Assembly (NCBI GenBank): GCA_002224055.1
Contig: AZLU01000032.1
Coordinates: forward strand, 76,374 to 140,373
Length of the DNA stretch: 64,000 nucleotides
Reading direction: 5' to 3'
Source of the DNA: Pezizomycotina sp. ARF18
Lineage: Eukaryota; Ascomycota
The position numbers were made by a program, and so were the translations under genes. The notes under the pieces are model-generated. The model was not told where the DNA came from, did not search any database, and saw only the letters and a list, made by a program, of their open reading frames with translations. Positions 34,533-45,800 of this stretch are shown here, one piece after another (position 1 is the first letter of the stretch; each line of letters starts with the position of its first letter).

Positions 34533-34732
34533 AAGAAGCAGAAAGAGGGCATTGGATGACGAAGTATTTACAGGCATACTATCACGGAGCTATATGTGGC
34601 TAGCAATCCTGGCTCGCCTTTAGAAAACAAAAAAAAAAAAAAAAAAAAAAACTGTCTGAAAATTTGTCCTAAGATATACACTAGCGAACTGGTAACGTAT
34701 AAAACTACCCAATTTAAATTGGCGTTTTAGCC

Positions 34733-34800
34733 CCGTTAGCCAGTTAAATATCTCCTCCGTCCCCGGCATGCAAGGCCCACCAGGATCGAATCCTGGGTGG
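34733..34800 (+). other. tRNA-like fragment or hairpin
   Basis: GGATCGAATCC differs by one base from the tRNA box B consensus and sits in a near-perfect stem (CCAGG...CCTGG with a 7-base loop). About 45 bases upstream, TTAGCCAGTTAA resembles box A. The flanks do not pair into an acceptor stem and no anticodon arm is clear, so this is not called as a tRNA. It could be a tRNA relic, the head of a tRNA-derived SINE, or an unrelated hairpin. Confidence 0.2.
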
Positions 34801-35569
34801 AAACGTATGTCAATGGAGGGGAGCCTGAGAGCACGACGTGGCACCAGAATCTGCACGCCGGAATTTCATGCAAGCCGTAAGTCGTCAGTGACGAAGCCCC
34901 GCTTCACCACGATATGACTTAAACGGGGAGTGGTCAGTGCGCCACCCCGCGCGGCTGCATTCGGTGAGGTTGTTGGGTAAACTCCGTGTGATAGCGAGTT
35001 TCAATTAAGGATTACTCGCCGATGCATGTGCTATTCATTTAAGGATTAAAAACCCAAAATGGCTAGCTTGCAGGGCTCACTCCCATTTGCAATAAGTGTA
35101 AAGTATATCTCATGTATTGTTGATCGGAAAATTGGTTGCATCTGGGACCGTATCTTACGTTGATATACATCCGTATATGTATGAGTAGTACTTGCCTTGT
35201 ACCAAATCGATTTTGCAGTTGTATACATTCTGTATTGGTACTTGTCTGGTCTTTACTTGGTTCTCGAAAGCTTTCAATCGCTGTGATCAAGAAATCACCT
35301 TAGAATAATATTGCTTTCGGTTTGGACGGTAATCCAGTCTTCAAACCAGGTCTGTAGGGATCACCTATTATTCTATCTTTTCAATTGATCGGTGTTTTGC
35401 CCCAGTTATTCATCTTAGAGCCTTGTTCAATGCCCCGCTTTTGGGTTATCACCTCTTTAACTTCTCATCCTACTAGTAGGTGAAGGAAGTTTTACATAAA
35501 AAGATTTTCTTTTCCATTGCCTTTACTGGTCAAAGTATATTTCTTTCTTTCTATTTTTTCTTTCACTAG

Positions 35570-36600
35570 ACATAAGTCTTCGGCATGAATATCGAAACAC
35601 GAGCGCGATCGCTGTGATACATGAGGGAAAGATTGCACACTATATCTGTCAGGAAGATGGCAAACTGGTAGAGAGGAATTATGACGATGGTGACTTACGA
35701 CGGGTGCTAGAACTAGGTCCTGCAAAAGCTGGAACACCAGCTCATATTTGCTACTAGATGAAGGGGTAAAGTTGGCATTTTTTACCCTTTATCGCATCTA
35801 ATATCTTCTTGTAAAGGGTTTATAACTTAATTATGGAAAATTTAACAAGCGTAGAGAAAAAAAAGAAAGGAAAAGAAATACTAATGATTAATACTATTCT
35901 AGGAGAGAGCTTTTATTCTTTGAACGCAAATGAGTCCTTCAGGACTTTGAGTTCGATAAAGAATACGGCCGGTGGAGAAAGGGGAATTGGACGCCTTAGA
36001 GCTGTAGTTCGCCGGATGCCGAAATAGCCGTCGCCGTACCGCAGACGGTACCGTCCATATTTTCTCCAGGACTCAACCCAAGCCTCCAGTCTCTTGAGAG
36101 GGGCGAGGACGACGAGGACTGGAAACAAGCTAGCGGGATCCAACTACACTGTTACCGAACAACCCTAGTATTTATGCAGTAAATATCGGCGACACGCTTC
36201 GTGTGTTCTATACGCACCAAGATAAGTCTATCCATGAGCTCGTTTATGATGGAAAGTGGACTGGTAAGTGAAGTAGCAAACCCACTCTTCGAAACAGGCG
36301 ATATAAGGTTCATTGTATCTTAACTATTTGGCAATTCCATCAGAGAGCATTGTCGACAAGACCGAAACAGACACTCGGAAAAGCAATATTATCGTGACGC
36401 CCTTGGACGAAGAACTCTACACGCTTCAGTTCCTCGAGGATGACGGGAAGCTTTGGGTCGTTCATTGACGGTAAATTGTCACTGCGGGGAAAGTATGATG
36501 AAAATGGCGTTTTTAAGAAGATAAAGGTGCGGAAACGTTCAGTGGACAGGAACCAAAAGTTGCAGCTACTGTGCGCCGGACTGGTTCATAGAGAGATCTA
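35570..36600 (+). CDS. Fucose-specific-lectin-like beta-propeller protein
   Basis: Blade-like repeats of the AAL/FleA fucose-lectin type are visible. The first, after a CACTAG acceptor at 35569, reads TSAIAVIHEGKIAHYICQED with GKLVERNYDDG. Between 36,015 and 36,130 comes PDAEIAVAVPQ and TVHIFSQDSTQ. A third blade (36,175-36,265) reads AVNIGDTLRVFYTHQDKSIH and ELVYDGKWTG and ends at a GTAAGT donor. After the acceptor near 36,342 come IIVTPLDEELYTLQFLEDDG and IDGKLSLRGKYDENGVFKKI. The pattern of small hydrophobic strand, DxRVFYQ-type strand and xELxYDGxW is characteristic. The family binds fucosylated glycans. Only about four of the expected six blades are recognised, and the N-terminus is not found. 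The AT-rich piece at 35,750-35,940 is probably an intron. No signal peptide seen. Confidence 0.6.
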
Positions 36601-36907
36601 GAAGTATATTTGTTTAACATGAGAAAGAACCAATATTCTAAGTATAATAAATTAACAAAGACAGGTGCAATGATATGCAATACTCTGCTCATCACCATGT
36701 TAGCTAATAGAACGATACTCGGAATCTCTAAAAGAAAACATAGAGAAGTATGAAGAAACTACTTGAAGCGAAAAAAAAAAAAATCACCACAAATATAAAC
36801 ATAAAATGACAGAATAGTATTTAGCCTGAAAAATCCCCAAGCTATGTATAACCACTTTGCGAAGATACAAAGTCAATTTCACCCGAATCTATAAGCTTTA
36901 CGTAACC
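36601..36907. other. AT-rich spacer
   Basis: It lies between the convergent lectin and NLR genes; no gene was seen. Confidence 0.55.
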
Positions 36908-39900
36908 TTATCCGTGTGGGGCGTATAGAAACGAAAAGTGAAACGCACTTGCGCTTGTATTTGTCGCGGATTTCCCTGAATTTGGCCCTTTCCCTTTCCG
37001 AACGTTGAGTTCTGTACCTTTTATCTCAGCTGCTTCAACGCGGGCATTGGCCTTGGTTGAAAGCCCTCTTAAGCCCCAAAAGATCTCATTTGACTCCTGG
37101 CTAGGGTTTCTGGATTCCAATCGCAGCGGTTTCGACCGCAAGCCCGGCGCCCGCACGTACACTTCCTTGGTTTTCTTGCCCTGTTCTATATGTTGCTGCA
37201 GATTCTTGAGGAATTTTGGCAACTAGCGTCTCTGTGTATGCGGTAACCTGCAAGACGTTCGTTGAACCTTCTATGATCGCGGCGGTTTCAGTATAGCATC
37301 TGCCCTCTGATTTAATTCGACCCTCTCCTTCCGCGTCGCACAAAATAACGGACATTTGCTCTGATGTTTCGACGTATCCCTAACATCATGAGTATCGATT
37401 GGCCCTTGTTTCATTCTCGCGATGTTTTCCCGCATCTCGTCGCACTTATTCCAAGTATCTTGGGCTTCTTGAGTTTGCCCTGTCCCTGCAAAGCGTTCCC
37501 CAGAATATCCATACAATTCGTGATTCTGAAATCGTTCTCCCAAGCTGCTTCGAGTCTAGCACCCTCCGACAGATTTCCTCGGCTTCGGTGAATTTTTCTG
37601 CTGCTCCAAAGCATTTGCGAGATTGATCATAACTAGCAGCTCTTGCGGACTTTCTAGTTCTGGATCTAGGCGCAGGTATTTCTGATATAGATCACGAATG
37701 ATCGTGAAATGTTCCTCCGCGTCATCAAATTTGCCTTGACTTACCAAGCACACCGCAAGACCGTTCTATTTATGAGAGTATCAGGATGTCTTTCTCCGAG
37801 CACCTCGTCGTAGAGAGGTATCAAGTTTCTGTGCTCTTGCTTGCTTCGTCGTATTTTCCTTGATGCTCTAGCCAGAACTCCCAGGTAGCCAGCGTATGGG
37901 GGCTATCGTTTCCTAAGTATTTTTTTGAGTTTCCAATGCCTTTCGAAGTAAATTTCAGATTCCTGATAATCTTTCTGAAGCCGGAGGGCGGAAGCTAGAG
38001 CAATCCTAATCCTACTCGTAAGCGGATCTTCCTCTGCGCCGTTGAGGATCGCTATGCCATCTTCTAACGCTGACGCAACATCGATATAGTCTCTCTAATC
38101 GCCCTCCCGTTACTTTGCTTGCAAAGCGCGTAACTGAGGTCAATTTTACTTTTCAAAGTGTCGGGTGCTGATCTCCAAATGTTTCCGTCCTTTCCTTCAG
38201 TACTTTCTTATGGACGTCAACGCATTATCGTAATCCATCATGCTTTGAAAAATCCTGCCTTTCAGAGCCTGGATATCTAAAGGAGTGGAGGTTCACTAAT
38301 AGCTTCAGCATCGATGCATAACTTTATCGCGGCTTTGAATCGTCCCTGCCGCCAATTATAGCCAGAATTTTGAAGAGTAATGATGCCCTATGATCTGTCC
38401 GTACCGGCGTGGTGTAACTACGTAGGATTTTGTCCGCGTGGGGAACTAACGCTTCCGACTTTCTCCAGTCCTCCCAGTCGAGATACTCTAAACCAGGAAA
38501 AAGCATGGAGACAGCTTCTAGTGCTTGCGATTCCCGTTTTTCAGCTCCCCAGGTTTCCCTTTCTGGCGTAGCCACTTCCTGGTAATAATTTGGACAAGCT
38601 CGTGCATTTGAAAAACGCCTTGCTGCTCATCCTTGGACACAAATGAGAAGTCGACGAGCACATCCATAGCTTTGTTGAATTGCGGAAATATGGTTTCATC
38701 AGCAAGCAGAAACTCGGTATTTTATAATCAAGGAACGCCATGACCGATAAAAGTGATGCCGCTTCGGATTTCTTGGCTCTGATCTCATCGAAAGATAACT
38801 GCCATGTCCTTGAAACGCTTCCGGTTTCGCCTCCATTCCTACCTCGGGCCAAATTGTTTTCAAGCTCAGCCTCAAGCGCATTGCTATTCCGTAGCACCTT
38901 TAGGTAGCTTTCAATCGTGTATTTCTTCTTTGTGATATAAGCTGTCGCTTGCGTGAGTGCAAGTGGAATTCCGTTCAGGATCCTTACAAGCGCTGAAATA
39001 TCGTCCTCCTTCAAAACTACAGATGAGCTCTGGAGCCGATTTCTAACTAGCTCTTCGGCGTCCTCAGTACTCATCGCGTTAACTCTGATTATGCCATCAA
39101 TATTCCATTCTTCGATAAGATAATCGGCGACATCTTTGTTGCGAGTCGTTATTATGACATGCCCGCTATCTGACGAAGGAATATACTGTTCAAGGGATTC
39201 GTTCGTATTTCCTCTGTCGTTGGTACTCCAAAGTCCTCTTCCCGAGCGTTGTCTATAACCAGAAGCCAGTCCGACTCCGCTGTAGTCTCGAACCAGTTTC
39301 GGACCTTTTCAAGAACGTCCTCTATGGGCGTCTCTTCGTCCTTTTCCCCTATAATTCTGAGCTTTCGCGCAATAGAGTAAATTCTGCCCGGAAGCGAGAC
39401 GCACTACCCGCATTTACCCAACGGCAGGGCTTCTGGGGTATTTCTCTTGGCGCCTATAGAAGTATTCCATAGCAATGTGGGACTTTCCAACGCCTCCCAT
39501 TCCCGTGAGCGCGATCAACCGTTTGCTCTCAAGTTGTTCTCAATTTCATCCAGAATATCTTTTCGTCCGGTGAACTTATCATCTCTCACATGAGGTGGGT
39601 TGCAAATAACTTTTATTCCAATCGTTAGCGGTCTTTGTCAATATAAACCGTGCTAATTGAAGGCTACCCGCTATTATGTACATCCGTTTTGTCACAAACA
39701 AGAATCATATCGCACATACATGACTTATAAAACAAACATATCTTGATTCCATGTCCTGTAGACTTTAATAGAACGTGAATATTGATAAATCTTTTATATA
39801 ATATTATTGTCAGCGCAACGGGATCCTAGTACGCACGCATTGATGGCGTCTCCTGCACGGGAGATATCTTCCGAGGTTGAAGGTAAAGAGAAGCTCTCTC

Positions 39901-40825
39901 GCAAAAGCGGAAGCCGTAGCCGCTGCGTATCCCTGCCAGGATTGATTTTATGTGAATCGGCGTAATCACAGATACCCCGAATTACAAGGCAGTGCTTCTC
40001 ATCCATCAATCCGGCCGCCTCCATCTCAACGCAAGAGCATCCGGGTACTCTTCAGCTAGCTCGTCTCTCCTCTTCGCATTCTTAAGGACAGTGTTCGCAG
40101 AAAGAATAGTCCCCTGATGAAATAGAAATTCCTCCTCTTCTCTAGATTCGCGGTCGATAATATAGCTTCGATCACAAGAGGTGCAGTCTTTTTCGTCTTT
40201 TCGATGGCTGTAGTTAGTCTCGTAGAGATTATCTTTCTGAGGCCCTGGATTTTCAAACTTGCGCCGTGCTTTTGGATTTAGGGTCAACAGTCTTTTAAGG
40301 TGTTCTGAAACCTTGTGCGCCCTACTTCGTGATTCGCGACTAGCATGCCTAGAGCATTGATGATCTGAGCGCTGGGTTTATTGAGGGTAGTGAGTAGACG
40401 TCCTTTGCCATCTTCTTCATCCCGTCTGAAGTCGTATTGAATAACAGGTGGAGCCCCAGTCTGTTCGGGCCAACTGACAACCACATCTCCTAAACGGACG
40501 GAATAAGGGTCTTGGGGATTTCGCGGAATGCCTCCACCGATACCACAAACAGGTGGATATCCATATTTGGGAAGCTTTCTGCCAGCGGATACGCCAGCGT
40601 TGCAGCGGACACTAGCCCTGGCTGATTCAGAGGCATGCACGCGATGACAACATAGTGACCGTTAATTGAGCCGTAAGTGTAAGTGTTCTTATCATGGCGA
40701 GATAAGCCTCGGGTTCGTCGTACTCCCTATCCAGCATCTGCCGTGCCGCTATAAACTCGGTGTGGTGCAGGGCGCACAGCCATCCGACCGTATAATTTTC
40801 CCGCCCGACTATTTTCTTGAGCATT
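36908..40825 (-). CDS. PNP_UDP / NB-ARC / TPR fungal NLR
   Basis: This is a complete three-part NLR. The ATG at 40825 opens [20 protein letters not shown], the PNP_UDP N-terminal domain. It continues with [30 protein letters not shown] and [20 protein letters not shown], and ends [20 protein letters not shown] (about 40,024-39,960). The NB-ARC domain follows: P-loop [20 protein letters not shown] (about 39,530-39,460), Walker-B-like WLLVIDNA (about 39,270-39,245), and the GLPL-type motif [13 protein letters not shown] (about 38,975-38,937). The C-terminal third (about 38,330-36,908) is built of TPR units such as [18 protein letters not shown], and ends in a basic tail. In this family the TPRs sense a ligand, NB-ARC oligomerises on ATP binding, and the PNP_UDP domain is the presumed effector acting on nucleosides or nucleotides. 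One-base frame changes occur throughout; 39,600-39,800 may be a linker or intron. Confidence 0.85.
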
Positions 40826-41039
40826 GTTCGCAAAATTTTAATAGGGAATGGTGCAATTCTTAGAATGGGAAATTAAAGATTTAATTATTTGCTAAAACTC
40901 ATAAGACAGAGAACCTTAATCGAACCGTACTAAATTTTGTATTTGATATTCTACTTCGTGAGCGTGAAATATTTTTTCGGGTTCTTCACCTGTGATTCTA
41001 AAGATTTACTTATGTAGTTTAATTTGATCTAGCGCTCCC

Positions 41040-41375
41040 TTAGTAAGATTGTACAATGACAAGGAAACCACGGTGCGAAATAATTCGAGTAAACACACTT
41101 CTCGACGTGGTGATCAATGAAAGGAGACAGCATAGGCATAAGCTTGCTTTTTGTTCGTTATTTGCCATGCTGGCATACAAGATGCAGGTATAAACACTTT
41201 GCATTCCATTAGTAGTCTTTCGCGAGGCTAAGTGACATGCACTATCCCCCACATATTGTTTGTGTATACACTGATTTGTTGGCAATCTCGTGATGGGAGG
41301 AATCAGCACGAATGGCGCTAATCCTAAATTTGTATTTAAAAATAAAAAGGACATCGCGTAAGTTCCGGAATTCAC
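41040..41375 (-). CDS. Possible small hydrophobic protein fragment
   Basis: An open frame of 111 codons contains MSFLFLNTNLGLAPFVLIPP, CLCCLLSLITTSRSVF and RGFLVIVQSY, with hydrophobic stretches that could span a membrane. The part around SLITTSRSVF loosely resembles helices of RTA1-like membrane proteins, but not enough to assign it. It could be an exon of the same gene as the stretch at 42041-42505. Confidence 0.2.
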   Translation of the reverse strand: MNSGTYAMSFLFLNTNLGLAPFVLIPPITRLPTNQCIHKQYVGDSACHLASRKTTNGMQSVYTCILYASMANNEQKASLCLCCLLSLITTSRSVFTRIISHRGFLVIVQSY

Positions 41376-42040
41376 TATCGCAATGAAGAACCATCTCAGT
41401 ACAATACAAGTTAAGTGGAACTCAGTCGAACCGATACTTCAGATCATAAAATAAGAATTTTCGAGAGCGATTGGAGGAGCATATACGATCGCACGCTCTT
41501 TATAGAATAAGATGACCCTTTTTTGGCCTATCTAGCTAGTTCGCTTAAGCTGGTGCTACCTCTGTAGCTATGTGTGCTGGAATCAAAACGGGAAAGATGT
41601 GCTCCTCAATGTTCCTCGTCTTCGGAGCCGGAACTCCGGATCTTCTATTATAGACAGACTATAACTATATGCTAATTTTTAATTTATTGTGTTTTTTCAA
41701 AGTTAACTGATGTGTAGGAAGTACATGTCATATCTGTATCTACTCACAATATCTCACCCACACATATGCGTACTGACATCTGTTAACGTCCGCATTACGT
41801 GTACGCTTATTTGACTAACTATTGCCGACGATGCGATGCTGCAGCATTGCTGTTCAGATCAAAAACTTTGACTTCGCAGTCCTTTCAACCCTTTGTAGAT
41901 ATACCTTCAGGTACAAACTCTTCTTAGTTTATGGACGAGATCTCTAATTCATATACTTCCAAAGTACAACCAAAGCCTTGTTAAATGTGCATTTGCGCCT
42001 TTAGCTTCATAGGACATGCATTTTCTAGCCTTGTGAAAGC

Positions 42041-42505
42041 CTAGTGGTTGATTTTAGGAGAGCCCCACGGACCTGGTCTTGAGTTTTTCGCAAATCTGAG
42101 TATCAACTTATTAGATACATTTTTCTCGCGTGTAAAAATGTAAATATCTGCTTTATTGGGGCAATCGACAAGCGCAAAAGCAGTGACTAATTGAAGCAAG
42201 AAACAAAAGCCTTGTGATACTCTAGAGGCAGTGTTAAATGCTGCTAGCAATTGCAACCGCTTATCCACTGATTGTCCCCGCTTCTTAGCATGATAGACCG
42301 TAGTATATTTCATATTGATACCACCACCAAAACCAACGCTAATACTAAAACGAAAAACTGGCGACATGTATCGAAGGTCAACTTGATATAAAGGAGATTG
42401 GGATCCATGAGTGCTAAATAGAAAAATAATACTTTTTCTCTTATTGCATATTTCCTCGAGTAACTTTGAATTAGCATGGGACCATTTCTTTCGTTTTTGT
42501 AGCTA
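42041..42505 (-). CDS. Possible exon, about 150 codons, unrecognised
   Basis: After a TAG that could be a splice acceptor (about 42,508), a minus-strand frame stays open for about 153 codons: KKWSHANSKLLEEICNKRKS, SPLYQVDLRYMSPVFRF, SVGFGGGINMKYTTVYHAKK, and FCFLLQLVTAFALVDCPN. An open run this long is unusual for AT-rich DNA, and the Gly-rich turn plus a hydrophobic segment look protein-like. The family is unknown. Confidence 0.3.
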
Positions 42506-42562
42506 TCGTTGCGAACCCCCTTTTAAGTATTCCACGATCACAATTTTCACCCTAAATAAAAT

Positions 42563-42785
42563 ATGACGGATGAGGCGGTCGAACCAAACCCTGAGAGGTT
42601 TCACGAATATGTGGAAAGAACGATGAGGAAAACATTAAGAAACTGTTGAAGGACCCGAAGATACTGAAGTCGAGAGATATCAATTCGCAAACTGCACTTC
42701 ATATAGCGGCCAAGAACAATATATTAGTGCTCTAATCGAGCTGGTGTTACCTCTTCCTGAGGGGTCGGAAAGCGGCGCCGACAGC

Positions 42786-42817
<32 letters not shown>

Positions 42818-45800
42818 AACGTTCCAAAAGGCGGACCCCGACGTAGTCAATAGCAAGGACGATAAAGATCTAACGCCACTCCACCTTGCCGCGTGCGCGG
42901 GAGGCCACGACATCGTCGATAGGCTTCTAGCTCATGACGCCAAGACCGAACTAAAAGACAAACAGCTTAAGACTGCTCTCCATCATGCGTGTAGCCACGG
43001 GCACTCGAAAGTTGTTAAAAAGCTGCTGGAGCAGGGGGCTAAAGTCACCGCGAAAGAGGAAACCGGAAAGTTACCTTTGCATCTCGCGGTGATGAAAAAA
43101 AAGACAAAGGCATGAAAGAGATCGTGAAATCGTTGGTAAAGAAAGACAAAAAGACAGTGGAAGCTAAAGACAATGATGGATTTACGCCCTTATATTACGC
43201 TGTAAAGAATAACTACGAAGACATTGCTAAGTTTTTGATCGAGAATAAGGCCAAGGTAGAGGATAGAAGATCCAATGGTCAGCCTTTTTTACACGAACTT
43301 GCTGCTGCAGGAAATTTACCTGCCGTCGAGCTTTTGTTGAAGCTCGGAGCGGAAGTTGACCCAATAGATCTCACTGGACAGACCCCTTTATACGCTGCAG
43401 CAAAAGAAAACCACAAAGGCATTGTGGACTTGCTTCAGAGTCAGAAAGCAAACCTGGACGCCAGAACCGACGAAGGACTAACATTGCTGCACCTAGCGGC
43501 TCGTAATGGCCACGCTAATGCTATCAGGCTTTTGCTAGAGCGTGGGCAGATCCAAAAAATGTGACGGCAGACAAGGAGCAGCACCTTCCACTCTATTTCG
43601 CTGCTATCGGCGGCCACAAAGACTGCGCGCAGTTACTAGTCGAAGCTGGTGCTTCACAAATCAATGCGACAGATGCCAAGGGCCGGACCCTTCTTCACCA
43701 GGTTGCCTCCAAAGGGCATGCGCAGGTAGCTAGCTTGCTGATAGACAAAGTGGCGGACCTGAACGCTGTTGACAACGAAGGGAATACTGCCCTATACATC
43801 GCTGCGAGATCGAATCACCTGGGCGTTGTGAAAATGATAGCCCGTAAAAAAGATGTAGATGTGGAGATGGTAGACAAACACGGCCGCACCAATCTTCACC
43901 GAGCTGCACAAGAGGGCAACTCCACAGCTACCAAAGTGCTATTGGAAGGAACCGAAATCAACAAAAACGCCACCGACCCAGATGGCAACACACCTCTGCA
44001 TTTTGCGGCCACCGGCGAAGTCATTGCTATTCCAAAAACAATGATACTGTTTGAAGCAGATCTTACGTTCAAAAATAAATCAGGCGAGACACCTTTACAC
44101 GCTGCGGTCGCATCTGGCAAGAAACCCGTCGAGATAAGCAAATTCCTAATCGGACGGCGCGCCGACGTGACGACAAGAAATGCAAAGGGCGAGACGTTGC
44201 TCCATTCGGCGGCGAAGAGGGGCAATGCCGACCTCATGAATGAGCTCCTAGGTCACCCTTCATTGAAGAATGAAGTGAACACTCTCGACGAAAGTGGGTT
44301 TACACCACTACACGTCGTGATTGCATCTGGAGGGAACGCGGTTGATCTAATCAAGCGTCTAATCAACGAAGGCGCTGATACAATCGCGAAAAACAAAAAT
44401 GGGGAGACGCCGCTCCATATCGCAGCTATCAGAGGCGACGCTCTGGTTGTGGAAGAACTCCTCCGCAATCCAACAGTGAAAACCAACGCGACTGCGACCG
44501 ATAACGAGGGCCTTACGCCACTTGACTATGCCATCAAGCACGGGCATAAGGATGTAATCAAGCTGTTATCAGACCAAACTCCCGACCAGGAACCTGAGAC
44601 AAAGGACGAGGAACAGGATGCAGAAGAGCCACTGCCGTTGGGGAACGAGGGGCAGAGTTCTGACGTCGATTCTGGTGCGGAAAATGAGGAGTTTCAGACG
44701 GACACCGAATTCGAATCGGCGGACGAGGACAAATGGCTGAGGGGCCCGATTATGCGGCAGGCGAACATGGAACCACTCATACAAACTTCGAACGAAATAA
44801 CGAGGAGCAATGCCCTGCGCCGCAAAATGTACATGCGATCGCGGAGGCTGGGAACATAACCAAGGGTCAAGTGATCCGGGAGTCTAAACCGGACGACGAT
44901 CACCAGAGCGATACCTCGGGCTCAGAGCTCGAATTTGAGGAGGCGGAGGAATTTGCAGACGCCGAATCTACAAAAGATTACGAAGATCAAACTGAAGAAG
45001 TTTCCCCAGAAATCGAACCAGAAGCTGAGACGAAAGCTCCGTCGACTGCTGCACCGGTCTCACCTCCGTCATCACCAATAACAGTAGAGGTAAACCGAGA
45101 AGACCAGGATCACAGTGACGACCTACTCGGTGTTGACACAAACTCCGAACAGAGTGACGCTCCTGGTAGTAATGGTTTGAACTTTAGTCCGCAGAAAGAA
45201 ACAGCCATGCCACTCCCAGGCCTTAACTCTGTAGCAGAGCTCCAACCAACATCTAAGAATAACGCCGAGGAAGATTTAAATAGCGGCGTTGTAGAACCGA
45301 CATTTGAAAAACCTGAAAGCTCTGATCCTGCTTTGGAAATCGAGAAAAATTGTGAGCAGATGAAGCCGGATGTAAAGGACGGGGGGATAAACTCGAGGAA
45401 GTGCCGGAAGAGGTACCACCATCGAACGACCGAGAAAAAGTTGTCGATGAGAGCAACGAAAACAAATCGGCTATCCAACGAAAAAACGTCTATGATGGTG
45501 AACGAGTCGAACCGAACGTCACAGGACCAAGGTTCTAGACGGCGACACGTCATCTAAATTAGAAGATAATGAACATGGTATCCAATCCGTAGTGCGAGAT
45601 CAAAGTGCGGACGAAGCACAAACCACCGCCGAACCAGGATCGCGCTCTAAGGATGAAAACACTAACGGGGTCTCAAAGGCGGAAGTTAGAGAGGCAGTCG
45701 CCAATGAACTCGTACCAAAAGATCCAGAACAAATCGCCAGCGCTAGGCCGAAATTCAAAGACAAGGAGCCAACAGCGGGGGACTCAGAAACGTCGAATAC

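Larger units (their letters stand above)
33652..35569. other. AT-rich spacer with simple repeats
   Basis: No gene was recognised. It holds two A22-A23 runs (34474-34495 and 34629-34651), an AAAAG microsatellite, and a moderately GC-rich block from about 34,730 to 34,990 unlike its surroundings. An 86-codon plus-strand frame at 34136-34396 is hydrophobic but starts with GTG and has no family resemblance. Confidence 0.55.
40826..42562. other. AT-rich spacer between the NLR and the giant gene
   Basis: The two start codons are divergent, so this is a shared upstream region of 1.7 kb. Two minus-strand open stretches within it are listed separately; otherwise nothing was recognised. Confidence 0.55.

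Noticed and set aside
10902-40825. Widespread pseudogenisation of the island
   Set aside because: The same one-base frame changes affect conserved SDA1 and PDE1, and repeat copies differ by indels rather than substitutions, so sequence error explains them better.
21046-42222. Recurring AAGGCTTTG words as a dispersed repeat
   Set aside because: Flanking bases do not align between occurrences, so the matches are short and probably chance.
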